Source: Bacillota bacterium
GTDB lineage: Bacteria > Bacillota > Clostridia > Christensenellales > Aristaeellaceae
DNA: 50,949 bases
Reading direction: 5' to 3'
Assembly (NCBI GenBank): GCA_023411395.1
Contig: JAEYOV010000024.1
Span: 1-50,949 of the forward strand
Shown here: in pieces, positions 16,228 to 25,500 of the stretch
Layout of the letters: every line of letters starts with the position of its first letter
How positions within the stretch are numbered: position 1 is the stretch's first letter
The notes under the pieces: model-generated
Database searches by the model: none
What the model saw: only the letters and a program-made list of their open reading frames with translations
What the model was told of the DNA's origin: nothing
Program-made: the position numbers and the translations under genes

Positions 16228-17355
16228 ATGGAGTCGCCGTTTCTATACCAGGAGATTTATGAAAAGCTGGCGGAGGAAATCCGCAGCGGCCAGCGGGCAC
16301 CCGGGGTTAAGGTGGAGACGGAAAGGGAGCTGGCGCAGAAGCACCATGTCAGCCGTATTACCAGCAAGCGGGCATTGAACCTTCTGGAGGAGGAGGGGCT
16401 GGTGGTGCGAAGGCGGGGGCTTGGCACCTTTGTAGCAGGCCCGGCGGAAGCGGGCACAAAACCCCTTACGCCCCGGCCCTCTTTTTCCCTGAAGGAAAAT
16501 GCCTTAAAGCGGCTGGGGCTGATCATGGAGGATCTGGGAGAGACGTACGCCCTGAGCCTGTTTTATGAAATCGACCGGCAGGCTACCCAGGCGGGCTTCC
16601 AGTTGTGCCTGTCCGTGTCCTACGGCGACCAAAAGAAGGAGCGAACCGCGCTGCACCAACTGCTTTCCCTGGATGTGCAGGGTATTATCATCATGCCGGC
16701 CCACGGCCGCTATTACAATACGGATCTGTTGCGCCTGGTGCTGGACCATTTTCCGGTGGTGATCATCGACCGCCCGCTTGCGGGCATTCCCGCGCCCTGT
16801 GTGTATACGGACAATCTCAAAGCATCTTCCGTTTTGACGGAACTGCTGATTCAAAAGGGACATCAATCCATTGGCCTGATTACGCCGGCCACCCATGAGG
16901 CCATTTCCCTGGAGGAGCGGCACATGGGGTATGTGCAGGTGATGAAAAGCCACGGCCTGATGGAAATGGAGCCGCTTGTGCTGCCTATGGCCAGCCGTCT
17001 GGGCATGTTTGGCGAAAACCCCCGGGACGACGAGCAGCAGCAGGATGTTATCGGACAGTGGCTTCAAAATAATCCCGGTGTCACAGCGGTGATCGGCACC
17101 GAATACGGTATCGCCGAATGGGTGAGGATCGCGGCGGGGCGGCTTGGGAAAAGGATCCCCAAGGATCTGGCCATCTGCTGCTTTGATGAAAAGTACGGTT
17201 TTCTGGGAAACTACGTGTATACCCATATGCGGCAAAATGGCCCGGCCATCGCTCAAAAGGCCATGGAGTTGATGAAGGATATGCTGGATGGGAAGGACGT
17301 GCGCAGGCAGACCCATCTGATACCGGCGGACTGCCTTGAAGGGGAAACGACCTGA
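16228..17355 (+). CDS. GntR-LacI chimeric transcriptional regulator (AraR-like)
   Basis: This 375-residue protein has a GntR winged helix (residues 7-70: YEKLAEEIRSGQ, TERELAQKHHVSRITSKRAL, GLGTFVAG) fused to a LacI-type periplasmic-binding-like effector domain (about 95-370: ALSLFYEIDRQA, VVIIDRPLAG, DLAICCFDEKYGF). This is the build of AraR, a sugar-responsive repressor. ATG 16228 follows GGGAGG. It is divergent from the ABC/CehA operon and most likely represses it until a sugar-like ligand binds. Confidence 0.9.
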   Translation: MESPFLYQEIYEKLAEEIRSGQRAPGVKVETERELAQKHHVSRITSKRALNLLEEEGLVVRRRGLGTFVAGPAEAGTKPLTPRPSFSLKENALKRLGLIMEDLGETYALSLFYEIDRQATQAGFQLCLSVSYGDQKKERTALHQLLSLDVQGIIIMPAHGRYYNTDLLRLVLDHFPVVIIDRPLAGIPAPCVYTDNLKASSVLTELLIQKGHQSIGLITPATHEAISLEERHMGYVQVMKSHGLMEMEPLVLPMASRLGMFGENPRDDEQQQDVIGQWLQNNPGVTAVIGTEYGIAEWVRIAAGRLGKRIPKDLAICCFDEKYGFLGNYVYTHMRQNGPAIAQKAMELMKDMLDGKDVRRQTHLIPADCLEGETT

Positions 17356-17387
17356 TATGCCGGATCACCGTTTGGCTCTCTAAAAAC

Positions 17388-17437
17388 AGGGCGGCTGCCT
17401 TGCCGGGAGGATTCCGGAAAGACAGGCGCCCTATTTT
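17388..17437. terminator. Hairpin between regulator and ygiQ
   Basis: The outer stem AGGGCG/CGCCCT encloses a smaller CCGG-type hairpin and is followed by ATTTTTATTTC on the plus strand; AAAAA precedes it for the minus strand. It probably serves both convergent genes. Confidence 0.5.
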
Positions 17438-19443
17438 TATTTCTTTTTTGCTTTGGCCCATTTATCGCTGTATTTGCCTCTTTTGGGTTTTGCAGGCTTT
17501 GCGGATGCTGACGGCCCCACTCCCTTTAAAGGGGAGGCCCTTCGGGTGCTTGGGGAATGGGCCGGCTTGCCTGTTGCTTTCTCCTGCGGTCCAGCTGACC
17601 TTCTCCCCGTTCCTTCCCGCGCAGGTTTTGGCGCTCTGCCCCGGTAGCCATCATCGGGCGGTACCAGGCAGTTTTTGCCGTAGCCGATCAGGTCCTCCCG
17701 CCCTGCAAGGCGGAGGGCCTCCAATACCAGCTTGCGGTTCTGGGGTTTTTTGTACTGCAAAAGGGCGCGCTGCATAGCCTTGTCATGGGGCGTGCGGGGT
17801 ACGAACACGCTTTCCATGGTGCGGGGATCAAGGCCGGTATGGAACATGCAGGTGGAGAGCGTGCCGGGGGTGGGGTAAAAATCCTGCACCTGCTCCGGCT
17901 GGTGGCCCGTATCGCGGATGTACAGCGCCAGTTCCACCGCGGCGCCCAAATCGCTGCCGGGGTGGCTGCTCATGAGGTAGGGAACCAGGAACTGCTTCAG
18001 GCCAAGCTGCTCGTTGACGGCCTTGTACTTTTGTACGAAGGCGTCGTACACCTCCCGGCCCGGCTTGCCCATGCGGGAAAGCACCCGGGGGGAGATGTGC
18101 TCCGGGGCCACCTTCAACTGCCCGCTGACGTGGTGCTGGACGAGCTCCCGCAAAAAGGTGCCATCTTTGTCCAGAAGCAGGTAATCGTAGCGCAGGCCGG
18201 AGCGGATGAACACCTTTTTCACGCCGGGCAGCGCCCTTATGCGGCGCAGGACGGACAAAAGCTCGGAATGGTCGGGAGTCAGATGGCGGCAGGGCTTGGG
18301 GTACAAACACTGCCTGTCCTTGCACGCGCCATGGGTGCACTGTTTTTTGCAGGCCGGCCGGCGGAAGTTGGCGGTGGGGCCGCCCACATCGTGGATGTAA
18401 CCCTTGAATCCGGGGAGCTTGGTGAGCATTTCTGCTTCCTTCACGATGGAATCGGGGCTGCGGGATTGCACGATGCGGCCCTGGTGATAGGTTAAGGCGC
18501 AGAAGTTGCAGCCGCCAAAGCAGCCGCGTGTGGCGGAAATGGAAAACTCCACCTCTTCAAGCGCGGGCACGCCGCCCAGTTCGTCGTAATCTGGATGCCA
18601 GCGGCGTGTGTAGGGCAGCGCATATACCGCATCCAGTTCCTCCCGGGAAAGGGGGAAGGGGGGAGGCGTCTGCACAAGCCACCGGTTCGTATCCTGCTGC
18701 TGGCAAAGGGGCTTGCCGCGGTACGGGTCCTGCTCGTTATACTGGATCATGAAGGCGCTTGCGTAGGCGGCCTTATTTGATGCCACCTCCCGGTGGGAGG
18801 GGACTTCCTCGATGCCTTCGGGCTTGTCCTTTTGCAGGTAGCAGATGCCGCGGATGTAGGGCAGTTTTTCTTTGTCCGCGCCGTCTTTCAGCCATGCGGC
18901 GCAATCCAGGATGGACTTTTCCCCCATGCCGTAAGAAAGCAGCGTGGCCCCGCTGTCCGTAAGGATGGAGCGGCGTACCTTATCCTCCCAATAATCGTAA
19001 TGGGAAAAACGGCGAAGGGATGCTTCCAGTCCGCCAACGATGATGGGCACATCAGAATACGCCTTGCGGATGCGGTTGCAGTAGACGATGGTAGCCCGGT
19101 CAGGCCGGAGGCCGGCCTTTCCGCCGGGGGCGTACACGTCCTCATTCCGGCGCTTTTTGGCGGCTGTGTAATGGTTGACCATGCTGTCGATGACGCCGGC
19201 GGACACCAGAAAGGCCAGCCTGGGCTTGCCGAAGGTTTTGAAGGCCGATTCATCCGCAAAGGGCGGCAGGCAAAGCATGGCCACCTTGTAGCCGGCGCTT
19301 TCCAGTACTCGGCTGATGATGGCATGGCCAAAGGAGGGATGGTCTACATAGGCCTCCCCGCAGACATATACAAAATCCGGCTGATGAAAGCCCCGGCGTT
19401 TTGCATCCGATAGGCTGACCGGCAAAAAATCGTCGCGCGTCAT
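17437..19443 (-). CDS. ygiQ: YgiQ-family radical SAM protein
   Basis: This 668-residue UPF0313/YgiQ-type radical SAM protein has an N-terminal B12-binding-like region (about 1-200; SVYVCGEAYVDHPSFGHAI-type opening), then the radical SAM core with the cluster motif RGCFGGCNFCALTYHQGR (about residue 310). The later part holds several cysteines (KKQCTHGACKDRQCLYPKPC) and a basic, low-complexity C-terminal tail (about 610-668). The biochemical role of the family is not established. It is monocistronic with a strong promoter at 19501-19529. Confidence 0.93.
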   Translation of the reverse strand: MTRDDFLPVSLSDAKRRGFHQPDFVYVCGEAYVDHPSFGHAIISRVLESAGYKVAMLCLPPFADESAFKTFGKPRLAFLVSAGVIDSMVNHYTAAKKRRNEDVYAPGGKAGLRPDRATIVYCNRIRKAYSDVPIIVGGLEASLRRFSHYDYWEDKVRRSILTDSGATLLSYGMGEKSILDCAAWLKDGADKEKLPYIRGICYLQKDKPEGIEEVPSHREVASNKAAYASAFMIQYNEQDPYRGKPLCQQQDTNRWLVQTPPPFPLSREELDAVYALPYTRRWHPDYDELGGVPALEEVEFSISATRGCFGGCNFCALTYHQGRIVQSRSPDSIVKEAEMLTKLPGFKGYIHDVGGPTANFRRPACKKQCTHGACKDRQCLYPKPCRHLTPDHSELLSVLRRIRALPGVKKVFIRSGLRYDYLLLDKDGTFLRELVQHHVSGQLKVAPEHISPRVLSRMGKPGREVYDAFVQKYKAVNEQLGLKQFLVPYLMSSHPGSDLGAAVELALYIRDTGHQPEQVQDFYPTPGTLSTCMFHTGLDPRTMESVFVPRTPHDKAMQRALLQYKKPQNRKLVLEALRLAGREDLIGYGKNCLVPPDDGYRGRAPKPAREGTGRRSAGPQEKATGKPAHSPSTRRASPLKGVGPSASAKPAKPKRGKYSDKWAKAKKK

Positions 19444-19500
19444 AGTTTCCTTTCAGGCATTGGCGTGTTTTGCATCATGAGGAGATAGCCTTCCCAACCC

Positions 19501-19529
19501 ATTGTAGGGGAAGCGAAAAGGCGTGTCAA
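19501..19529 (-). promoter_or_regulatory. Strong sigma-A promoter of ygiQ
   Basis: Minus-strand TTGACA (consensus), 17-bp spacer, TACAAT, 57 bp upstream of the ygiQ ATG. Confidence 0.85.
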
Positions 19530-19610
19530 GGCTTGGATCGGGAATAGGGTTTGTTATAAATACAACATAAGCCGCAATATTGAAAAATGCATGCGTGTAA
19601 CCGATATACA

Positions 19611-19619
19611 TGATATAAT
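19611..19619 (+). promoter_or_regulatory. Extended -10 promoter of the ECF sigma operon
   Basis: TGA-TATAAT is an extended -10 with a perfect hexamer 30 bp upstream of the sigma-factor ATG. No clear -35 of the sigma-A type is present at the expected distance. Confidence 0.55.
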
Positions 19620-19649
19620 AAGTTTATACATGCCTCAGGGAGTGAGCGA

Positions 19650-20207
19650 ATGTTTTCGATTTTTGTGGCGGAAGAGCCGGAGCCAATAGAGAAGCGTTGG
19701 GAACGGCTCATGCGCCATATCACGCCCGATATGGAAAGAGCCTTGAAGCGGGAAGCCTACCGCATTTTGAACAATACCGCGGATGTGCAGGATGTGATGC
19801 AGGAGGTATTGATCAAGGCGGCGATGAACTATTATCAGCTAAAGGATGAACGCAGGCTTTTTCAATGGCTGTTTACCATTACAAGGCATGAAGCCTATGC
19901 TCATATTTCCAGATTCTCTTTTCATGCATTGATGAACAAGGCGCGGCTCTTGACGGGGCTGATCGAGCACACGGTTGAGCTGGGAGAAAACCTTATATCC
20001 TGTGACGATATGCAGTTGTTGCAGAAGGCCATGGATGAACTGGATGAGTGTTCCAGGAAAATTGTTGTTATGAAATCCACCACCGGCGATACTTTGAAAA
20101 TCATCGCGATGAAGCTCGGGCTGAACTACCACACCGTTAGATCCAAGTATCAGCGGGCACTCTCAGTACTGCGGGACAAGCTGAAGGAAGGGGAGCAGGA
20201 TGAATAA
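19650..20207 (+). CDS. ECF-type RNA polymerase sigma factor
   Basis: This 185-residue protein has region 2 at about residues 20-85 (EREAYRILNNTADVQDVMQEVLIKA; LFQWLFTITRHEAYAHI) and region 4 at about 125-180 (LDECSRKIVVMKSTTGDTLKIIAMKLGLNYHTVRSKYQRALSVL, with its HTH). It would direct RNA polymerase to a small regulon in response to an envelope or metabolic signal. The stop overlaps the next gene by 8 nt, so sigma and the membrane protein are translationally coupled. Confidence 0.92.
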   Translation: MFSIFVAEEPEPIEKRWERLMRHITPDMERALKREAYRILNNTADVQDVMQEVLIKAAMNYYQLKDERRLFQWLFTITRHEAYAHISRFSFHALMNKARLLTGLIEHTVELGENLISCDDMQLLQKAMDELDECSRKIVVMKSTTGDTLKIIAMKLGLNYHTVRSKYQRALSVLRDKLKEGEQDE

Positions 20208-20967
20208 CAGGGAAAGGAAAACGATCGAAGCCAAGGTTCGCGCCCTTCAATTTGCACAGTCCGAGAGGAATATCACGCCCCTTTCCGAAATGAAGGAGCA
20301 GGTATTGAAAGCCTGTGAAACAAGGCTGTACGGCAAGGCCAGGAGAAGGCCGGCAGAAAAAAACAATAAGGCCAGGCTGCGCCTTATCTTAAGGGCAGCG
20401 TTGGCTGCAGCCTGCCTATTGATGGTGATAAGCGTGTATTCCTTGTTGGACCCCGTGCCCATCAGCAATGCCAACAGCTTTTTGCGCCGCGCCCAGATTT
20501 GGATCGGCAATGTTCTGAAAGTGGATGTTGCAGTGGAACCGTCGGAGAAAAAAGGGGTTGTATCTGGTGCCGAGCCAGATCATAGTGAGGATATTTCAGC
20601 GCTGAAGGATTTTCAGGAAGCTCACGGCCTGACGGTGCTTTATCCAACGCAGCTTCCCGCCGGCATGGCCCTTGGGGAAATCAAATCATCCGGGCCGGAG
20701 GATTATGCTGCGAAAATTGCGTACAGCTACCAGAGCCAAAACAAAGCGCTGCATATCACCATAGAGGAGCTTCCCGACACAGGGAGAGTGAGTATTTTTG
20801 CAGAGACTATGGAATATGCGGTGCCTGCGGGGACGTTTTACGTATGGGAGGATGGCACGGGCTGGCACGCGATGGCCATAAGCGGCAGCAGCAATATTTA
20901 TATCGGGGGAACGATGGACAAGGACACCTTTTTTATGATATTGGACGGCTTGCGCGCGGTTCATTGA
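20200..20967 (+). CDS. Membrane protein with DUF4367-like domain, putative anti-sigma factor
   Basis: This 255-residue protein has a cytoplasmic basic N-terminus (about 1-62), one membrane helix (about 63-84: LRLILRAALAAACLLMVISVYSLL) and an extracellular part. The C-terminal 110 residues (LYPTQLPAGMALGEIK...TMDKDTFFMILDGLRAVH) resemble DUF4367 domains found after anti-sigma segments in Firmicutes. Overlap with the sigma gene and topology suggest it restrains the sigma factor. No zinc-binding HxxxCxxC motif is present, so it is not a classic ZAS anti-sigma factor. Confidence 0.8.
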   Translation: MNNRERKTIEAKVRALQFAQSERNITPLSEMKEQVLKACETRLYGKARRRPAEKNNKARLRLILRAALAAACLLMVISVYSLLDPVPISNANSFLRRAQIWIGNVLKVDVAVEPSEKKGVVSGAEPDHSEDISALKDFQEAHGLTVLYPTQLPAGMALGEIKSSGPEDYAAKIAYSYQSQNKALHITIEELPDTGRVSIFAETMEYAVPAGTFYVWEDGTGWHAMAISGSSNIYIGGTMDKDTFFMILDGLRAVH

Positions 20968-21052
20968 CGGGGATGGCACAGGCAGTGACTGTTCTTTTCA
21001 CGGAATCCATGAAACGCCCGCGCCTTTAATTTGCCCGTATGGAGGTAACGCC

Positions 21053-21757
21053 ATGCCCCTATCCGGTATGAAGGACCAGGTTCGCAAAGCTTGCGAACTC
21101 CCGCAAAACAGCCAGGCCCAAGGGGAATATCGAAAAAAAAGAAAGGCCAGGCTGCGCTTGGCCCGGAGGGTGGCGCTTATCACAGCCTGCCTTTTGATAG
21201 GGATATGCGTGTATTCAGTGCTGGACCCCATACCCGTGAGCACCGCAAGCAGTTTTGCCAGCCGCGTCAAGATATGGATTGGCAATGTGCTGCAACTGGA
21301 CGTTGCGGTGGACGCCCCGCCGCCGCCGGATTTTCAAGGCGGGGTGGAAGAAGCGTCTGTCGAGCACTACGACTGCAAGACCATTGAGGATGTTTATGCG
21401 GCCTTCGGCTTTACCGTGTACGAGCCAGGGCAGATGAAAAGCGTTGTGAAGCTTGGCAGCGTCGAGGCTGACTTGGTGAATGGCGGCTTGGCGTCCTTCC
21501 GCTACCGCTATGTGGAAGACGAAAAGTTTGTGGTTCTTTTCACCATTCAGCCTCTGGGAACTGAACCGCCCATCGTGAGCCTCCCGGATGACGCCTTCCT
21601 GCACGCGGCACCGGCGGGGGAGTTCAACATATTCGAAGCGGCATCTGGCGGGTGGCATGCGGTGGCCGTCACCGGCGAATCCATTATCAGCATCCATGGC
21701 AAGATGGACAGAGACGCCTTTTTAGGCATGCTCGATACCCTGCGGGTTATTCACTAG
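21053..21757 (+). CDS. Diverged tandem duplicate of the putative anti-sigma factor
   Basis: This 234-residue protein is homologous to the preceding gene along its length: MPLSGMKDQVRKACE matches TPLSEMKEQVLKACE, then a basic linker, a membrane helix (about 40-60), NSFLRRAQIWIGNVLKVDVAV versus SSFASRVKIWIGNVLQLDVAV, and the C-terminal domain. It lacks the first 26 residues of the parent. DNA upstream of its ATG still resembles the parent's coding sequence but is 2 nt shorter and now reads as an SD (GGAGG) plus start codon. It may bind the sigma factor differently or act as a sensor. Ends in CTAG shared with the convergent gene. Confidence 0.8.
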   Translation: MPLSGMKDQVRKACELPQNSQAQGEYRKKRKARLRLARRVALITACLLIGICVYSVLDPIPVSTASSFASRVKIWIGNVLQLDVAVDAPPPPDFQGGVEEASVEHYDCKTIEDVYAAFGFTVYEPGQMKSVVKLGSVEADLVNGGLASFRYRYVEDEKFVVLFTIQPLGTEPPIVSLPDDAFLHAAPAGEFNIFEAASGGWHAVAVTGESIISIHGKMDRDAFLGMLDTLRVIH

Positions 21758-22221
21758 AAGGAAAGGGCATCCGTATACGTCGCCTTTGACACGGTAACCC
21801 CATCAAGCGTTGCAGTGTGAAAGGTGTACAGGCGGTAGTAGTACCCGGAATCCACCGACCATGTGGCGGAGCCTGTGCCTAAGCTGGCATTATAGGCGGT
21901 AAACGGCAGTGATCTTACCGTGCTCCAGGCGCTGCCAGTCCATTTTTGCAGATACATGGTTCCGCCCACACTTCCCGCTGTTTGATTGGTTCGTGTGGAG
22001 GCGCTTGCGCTGACGGATGTGGAGCCGGCCCTGCTCAAGGAGGAGCTGGCGCTGCTGATGGCGAAGTCTCCGCTGTCTGTGGTCATGAACCAGTTAATTT
22101 CCGAATGATAGGGGCTGGAGTAGAGCCGGGTCAAGGGCGGAGAATTCGATGCGGCCAGGGCAGGCAGGGCAAAGGACAAGAGAAGTGTGAGCGCCATAAC
22201 TCCAGAAAGTATTTTTTTCAT
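21754..22221 (-). CDS. Small secreted protein, unknown
   Basis: This 155-residue protein has a clear signal peptide (residues 1-23, cleavage after FALPALA) and no lipobox. The mature part is Ser/Thr-rich with a beta-sandwich-like pattern: ISSASSSLSRAGSTSVSASAS, GGTMYLQKWTGSAWSTV, and SGYYYRLYTFHTA near the end. It resembles small secreted Clostridia proteins with a LQK..nG.W pattern (possibly DUF6147), but I am not certain. It is convergent with the anti-sigma duplicate; the two stop codons overlap at CTAG. It could be a target of the sigma factor. Confidence 0.7.
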   Translation of the reverse strand: MKKILSGVMALTLLLSFALPALAASNSPPLTRLYSSPYHSEINWFMTTDSGDFAISSASSSLSRAGSTSVSASASTRTNQTAGSVGGTMYLQKWTGSAWSTVRSLPFTAYNASLGTGSATWSVDSGYYYRLYTFHTATLDGVTVSKATYTDALSF

Positions 22222-22254
22222 TAAAATTCCCCCGATGCCGTTTTTTGTCTTGTC

Positions 22255-22260
22255 ATTATA
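22255..22260 (-). promoter_or_regulatory. -10 element of the small secreted protein gene
   Basis: Minus-strand TATAAT lies 33 bp upstream of the ATG. No sigma-A -35 is present at 16-18 bp, so the promoter may need an activator or another sigma factor. Confidence 0.4.
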
Positions 22261-22386
22261 TAGAGCGGACCGTATTTTGTTTTGATGCAGGAAGTAAAAA
22301 ATTTTGGCGGCGGGGAAGGATGAATTTCCGCTCGCGGATCGGATGCCTGCCGGGCCGGTTTTTGGCTGACGAACGGGAGATGGTTC

Positions 22387-22419
22387 AAAAAAGGGGGTGC
22401 CGGGCAGGGCATCCCCTTT
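22387..22419 (-). terminator. Terminator of the giant glucan-synthase gene
   Basis: On the minus strand AAAGGGGATGCC and GGCACCCCCTTT form a stem with one G-U pair and a 6-nt loop, ending in TTTTTT, about 100 bp after the stop codon. The 297-bp gap 22222-22518 otherwise holds only this, the hairpin at 22479 and the upstream signals of the small secreted protein gene. Confidence 0.8.
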
Positions 22420-22478
22420 GTATTCATGGTGTCCGATTCATTTCAACTAGGCACTTGATAAAATTCTTCCGGGTGTGG

Positions 22479-22512
22479 AAGCGGGGCACTTTCTCAAAAA
22501 TGCGCCCCGCTT
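22479..22512. repeat. Hairpin just after the glucan-synthase gene
   Basis: AAGCGGGGC and GCCCCGCTT form a perfect 9-bp stem with a 16-nt loop 6 bp after the stop codon. There is no T-tract. It probably protects the 3' end or acts with the true terminator 60 bp further on. Confidence 0.5.
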
Positions 22513-22518
22513 GTTTCG

Positions 22519-25500
22519 CTATTCCCTTTCCTCCTGTGCCCGTGCCCCCTCGATGGGGAAGCGGGCTTCGTGGATGCGCGCGTCATCCTGGAAGGGGACC
22601 CAGCCGCCCGGAAGCGGTTCACCGTCCAAAACAGGGCCGGTGGTTTCGCGGGAAGCGGTCAGGTGATAGGTGGCCCGGCCATTGCGGCAGGTGATGGTGA
22701 ACTCCGTCCATTCCGGGGGTACATTGGGTGCAAGCCTTACTTTGTCGCCCCGTTTTTCAAAGCCGAGCAGCTTTTCCAGCGTCACCACGTACAGCCAGGC
22801 GGCGCTGCCGGTATACCAGGTCCAGCCGCCCCGGCCCATCTGGTCCGGATTTACGTAGATATCCGCCACGGTGACATAAGGTTCCACCCGGTAGCGGTCG
22901 GCCTCCTGCTTTGTTCTGGCATGGTTCATGGGCAGCATGGCCTGCGTTAGCTCCCAGGCCCGTTTTTTATCGTTCAGTTCCAGCAGCGCCCAGATCATCC
23001 AGGGCACGGCATGGGAATACTGGCCGCCGTTTTCCCTAACGCCCGGAAGATAGCCTGCGATGTAGCCGGGGTTTTCACCGCCGTCAAAGGGCGGCTGCAA
23101 AAGCTTCAATAGCTGCCACCCGCTGTCATAGAGCATGTTCCAGGCGCTGTCCACCGCTTTTGCGCAGCGGAAAGGATTGGCCCCGGCAAGCACACTCCAG
23201 CTTTGGGCGAGGTTGTCGATCTGGCAGCCCACGCTTTCGCGGCTGCCCAGGGGCTTGCCGTTGTCATACCACGCCCGCAGATACCAGTCGCCGTCCCAGG
23301 CATGCTGCTCAATATTCTGCATGAGTTCCTTGCGGAAGGCATACAGCTCGCCCGACACTTCCTTGTGGGTAAGGGGCGCAAAGCGGCGCAATACCTCGCA
23401 CAGGAAAAAGCCAAGCCATACGCTTTCGCCTTTTTGCTCACCCACGCGGTTCATGCCGTCATTCCAGTCGCCGCCGCCCATCAGCGGCAGGCCGTGGGCC
23501 CCCAGGCGTACCCGGCGGATGGCCCGCAGGCAATGCTCCAGCAGGGTCTCGGTGAAATCGCTTTCCTTTGGCGTGCCGTACCAATCCTCTTGCCCCTCAG
23601 GCACCTGCGGGCCTTTCAAATACGGTACATGCTCAAAGAGCACGCCGTTATCGCCCGTCGTTTCCACATAGGCCGCGGTGACATAGGGCAAGAACAGCAA
23701 ATCATCGCTGATGCGGGTGCGTACCCCCAGCGCGGGGGGATGCCACCAGTGCTGCACATCGCCCTCCTCAAACTGGTGGGCGGCGCAAAGCAAAAGGTGC
23801 GCGCGCACCGCCTCCGGACGGGTGTTAAGCAGGGCCAGCATATCCTGCAATTGGTCGCGGAAGCCTATGGCGCCGCCGGCCTGGTAAAAGCCTGCCCGGG
23901 CGTACAGCCGAGCGGCCCGCACCTGGTAGGGGAGCCAGCGGTTCATCATCAGGTTCAGGCCTTCGCTGGGTAAAACCACCTGCACAGGCGTCAGTTCCGA
24001 TGCCCAGTAACGCTGGGTTCCCTTCAGCCGTTTGGAGGCGCCCTCCTTTTCCAGCAGTGAGATCAGCTTTTGTGCCGCTTCCCTGTTTTCCGCAGAGCCC
24101 AGCGCAAAGGTCAGCGACGTGCTCTGGCCGGGCTGCAGGCGTATCACAGCCGTAACGATTCCCAGGGCGCCCGGCTCGGGCAGGGGCAGGAATTCCCTCT
24201 CCATCGCCATGGGCGCGTTTTTGCCGCCCAAGCCCCAGAAGCTGCCTGCCGACAGCACGGTGCTTGCGGCTGTGTCGGATTTGTCCGCAAGCGCCAGGAA
24301 GGCCGTACCCGGAAAGCCCGGGTTTTCCGCCATCACGCCAAGGGGGCTCACGGCAAAGGCATAGGTAAGCTCTCCGGCCCGGTCACTTTCCCCCAGCATG
24401 AAATCGGCAAAGTGGCAGACCCTGATGATACGTTCGCCTTCTCCCGTATTGCGCAGCCGCAGCGATCTCAGGCTGAGGGCGTATTCCGCGTCGGAGAAGA
24501 TGTGCAGCATGGTTTCAAGGCCCATGCCAAGCCCCTGGATGGCGGTGAGGCCCGGACTGTGTGTGACGCGGAAAGCCAGCGCCTCCCCCAGCGGCCAGCG
24601 GCAGGGAGAAAACAGCGCGCCTGTATCTTCATCTCGAAGGATGAGACCCTCTCCCGGCCTTGGAGAAACGGGGTCGTTTGGCCAGCGGGTGATGCGTCCG
24701 TGGTGGCTGTTGCCGGTGTAGGTGAATAGCGGGCCGCTTTCCGACGCAAGCGTGCCAAAGCCGGGGCTGCTCAAAAGATTGCACCAGGGGGCCGGTGTCA
24801 TGACATCTTTGGGAAGGTCGATCACATAGTCGCCCTCCGGCAGGGTGAAGCCGCCATATCCGTTGAACTGCCAGCGGTTCACTTGAGGCAGGACCGGGAT
24901 GGGGAAGGCATGGTACTCCTTTTTCCATAATATGGACGGCGCTTTCGCGGAGGTTTGCAGCGTCCTGAAGTGAGCGCCCAAAGAGCCCTTCTCGCCGGAC
25001 AGGTTTAGCCTGGAGGCCGCTTTTAGCAGCTTTTCCACCTCGGGGGAGAGCGCCTGCCTGTCGAGCAGATGCACGCCGCCGGGCTTGCCGATGAGCTCCC
25101 GGGCGTGGCTGGAGGCGGTCAGGTCCCGAAGCGCGTCACGCACGGGCTGGTCATAGTCCGCGCCATGGCAGTTTAGGAGCACAAGGTCCACCCACACGCC
25201 ATGGATGCGCCACCAGGCATGGGCGCTCAAAATGGTCCGGGCCAGGGGCAGATGTTCGCGCTTATGGATTTCCACGGTGATCACGGGCAGGTCGCCGCTG
25301 ATGCCAAGCCCCCAGAGTGATTGCCAGGATACGGGTACGGGGCCGTCGGGGGAGGCGCCCGGCTGCCCGCCGTAGATGAGGGACCCGGTCAGCCGTCCGT
25401 ACAGGTTCTGGCCGGCCACATCAATGGCCAGGTACCGGGCGGACACCAGGCCCTGGGTGATGGCCAGCTCCCGGGCGCGCTTCAGGTCATCCGGCGTTTC

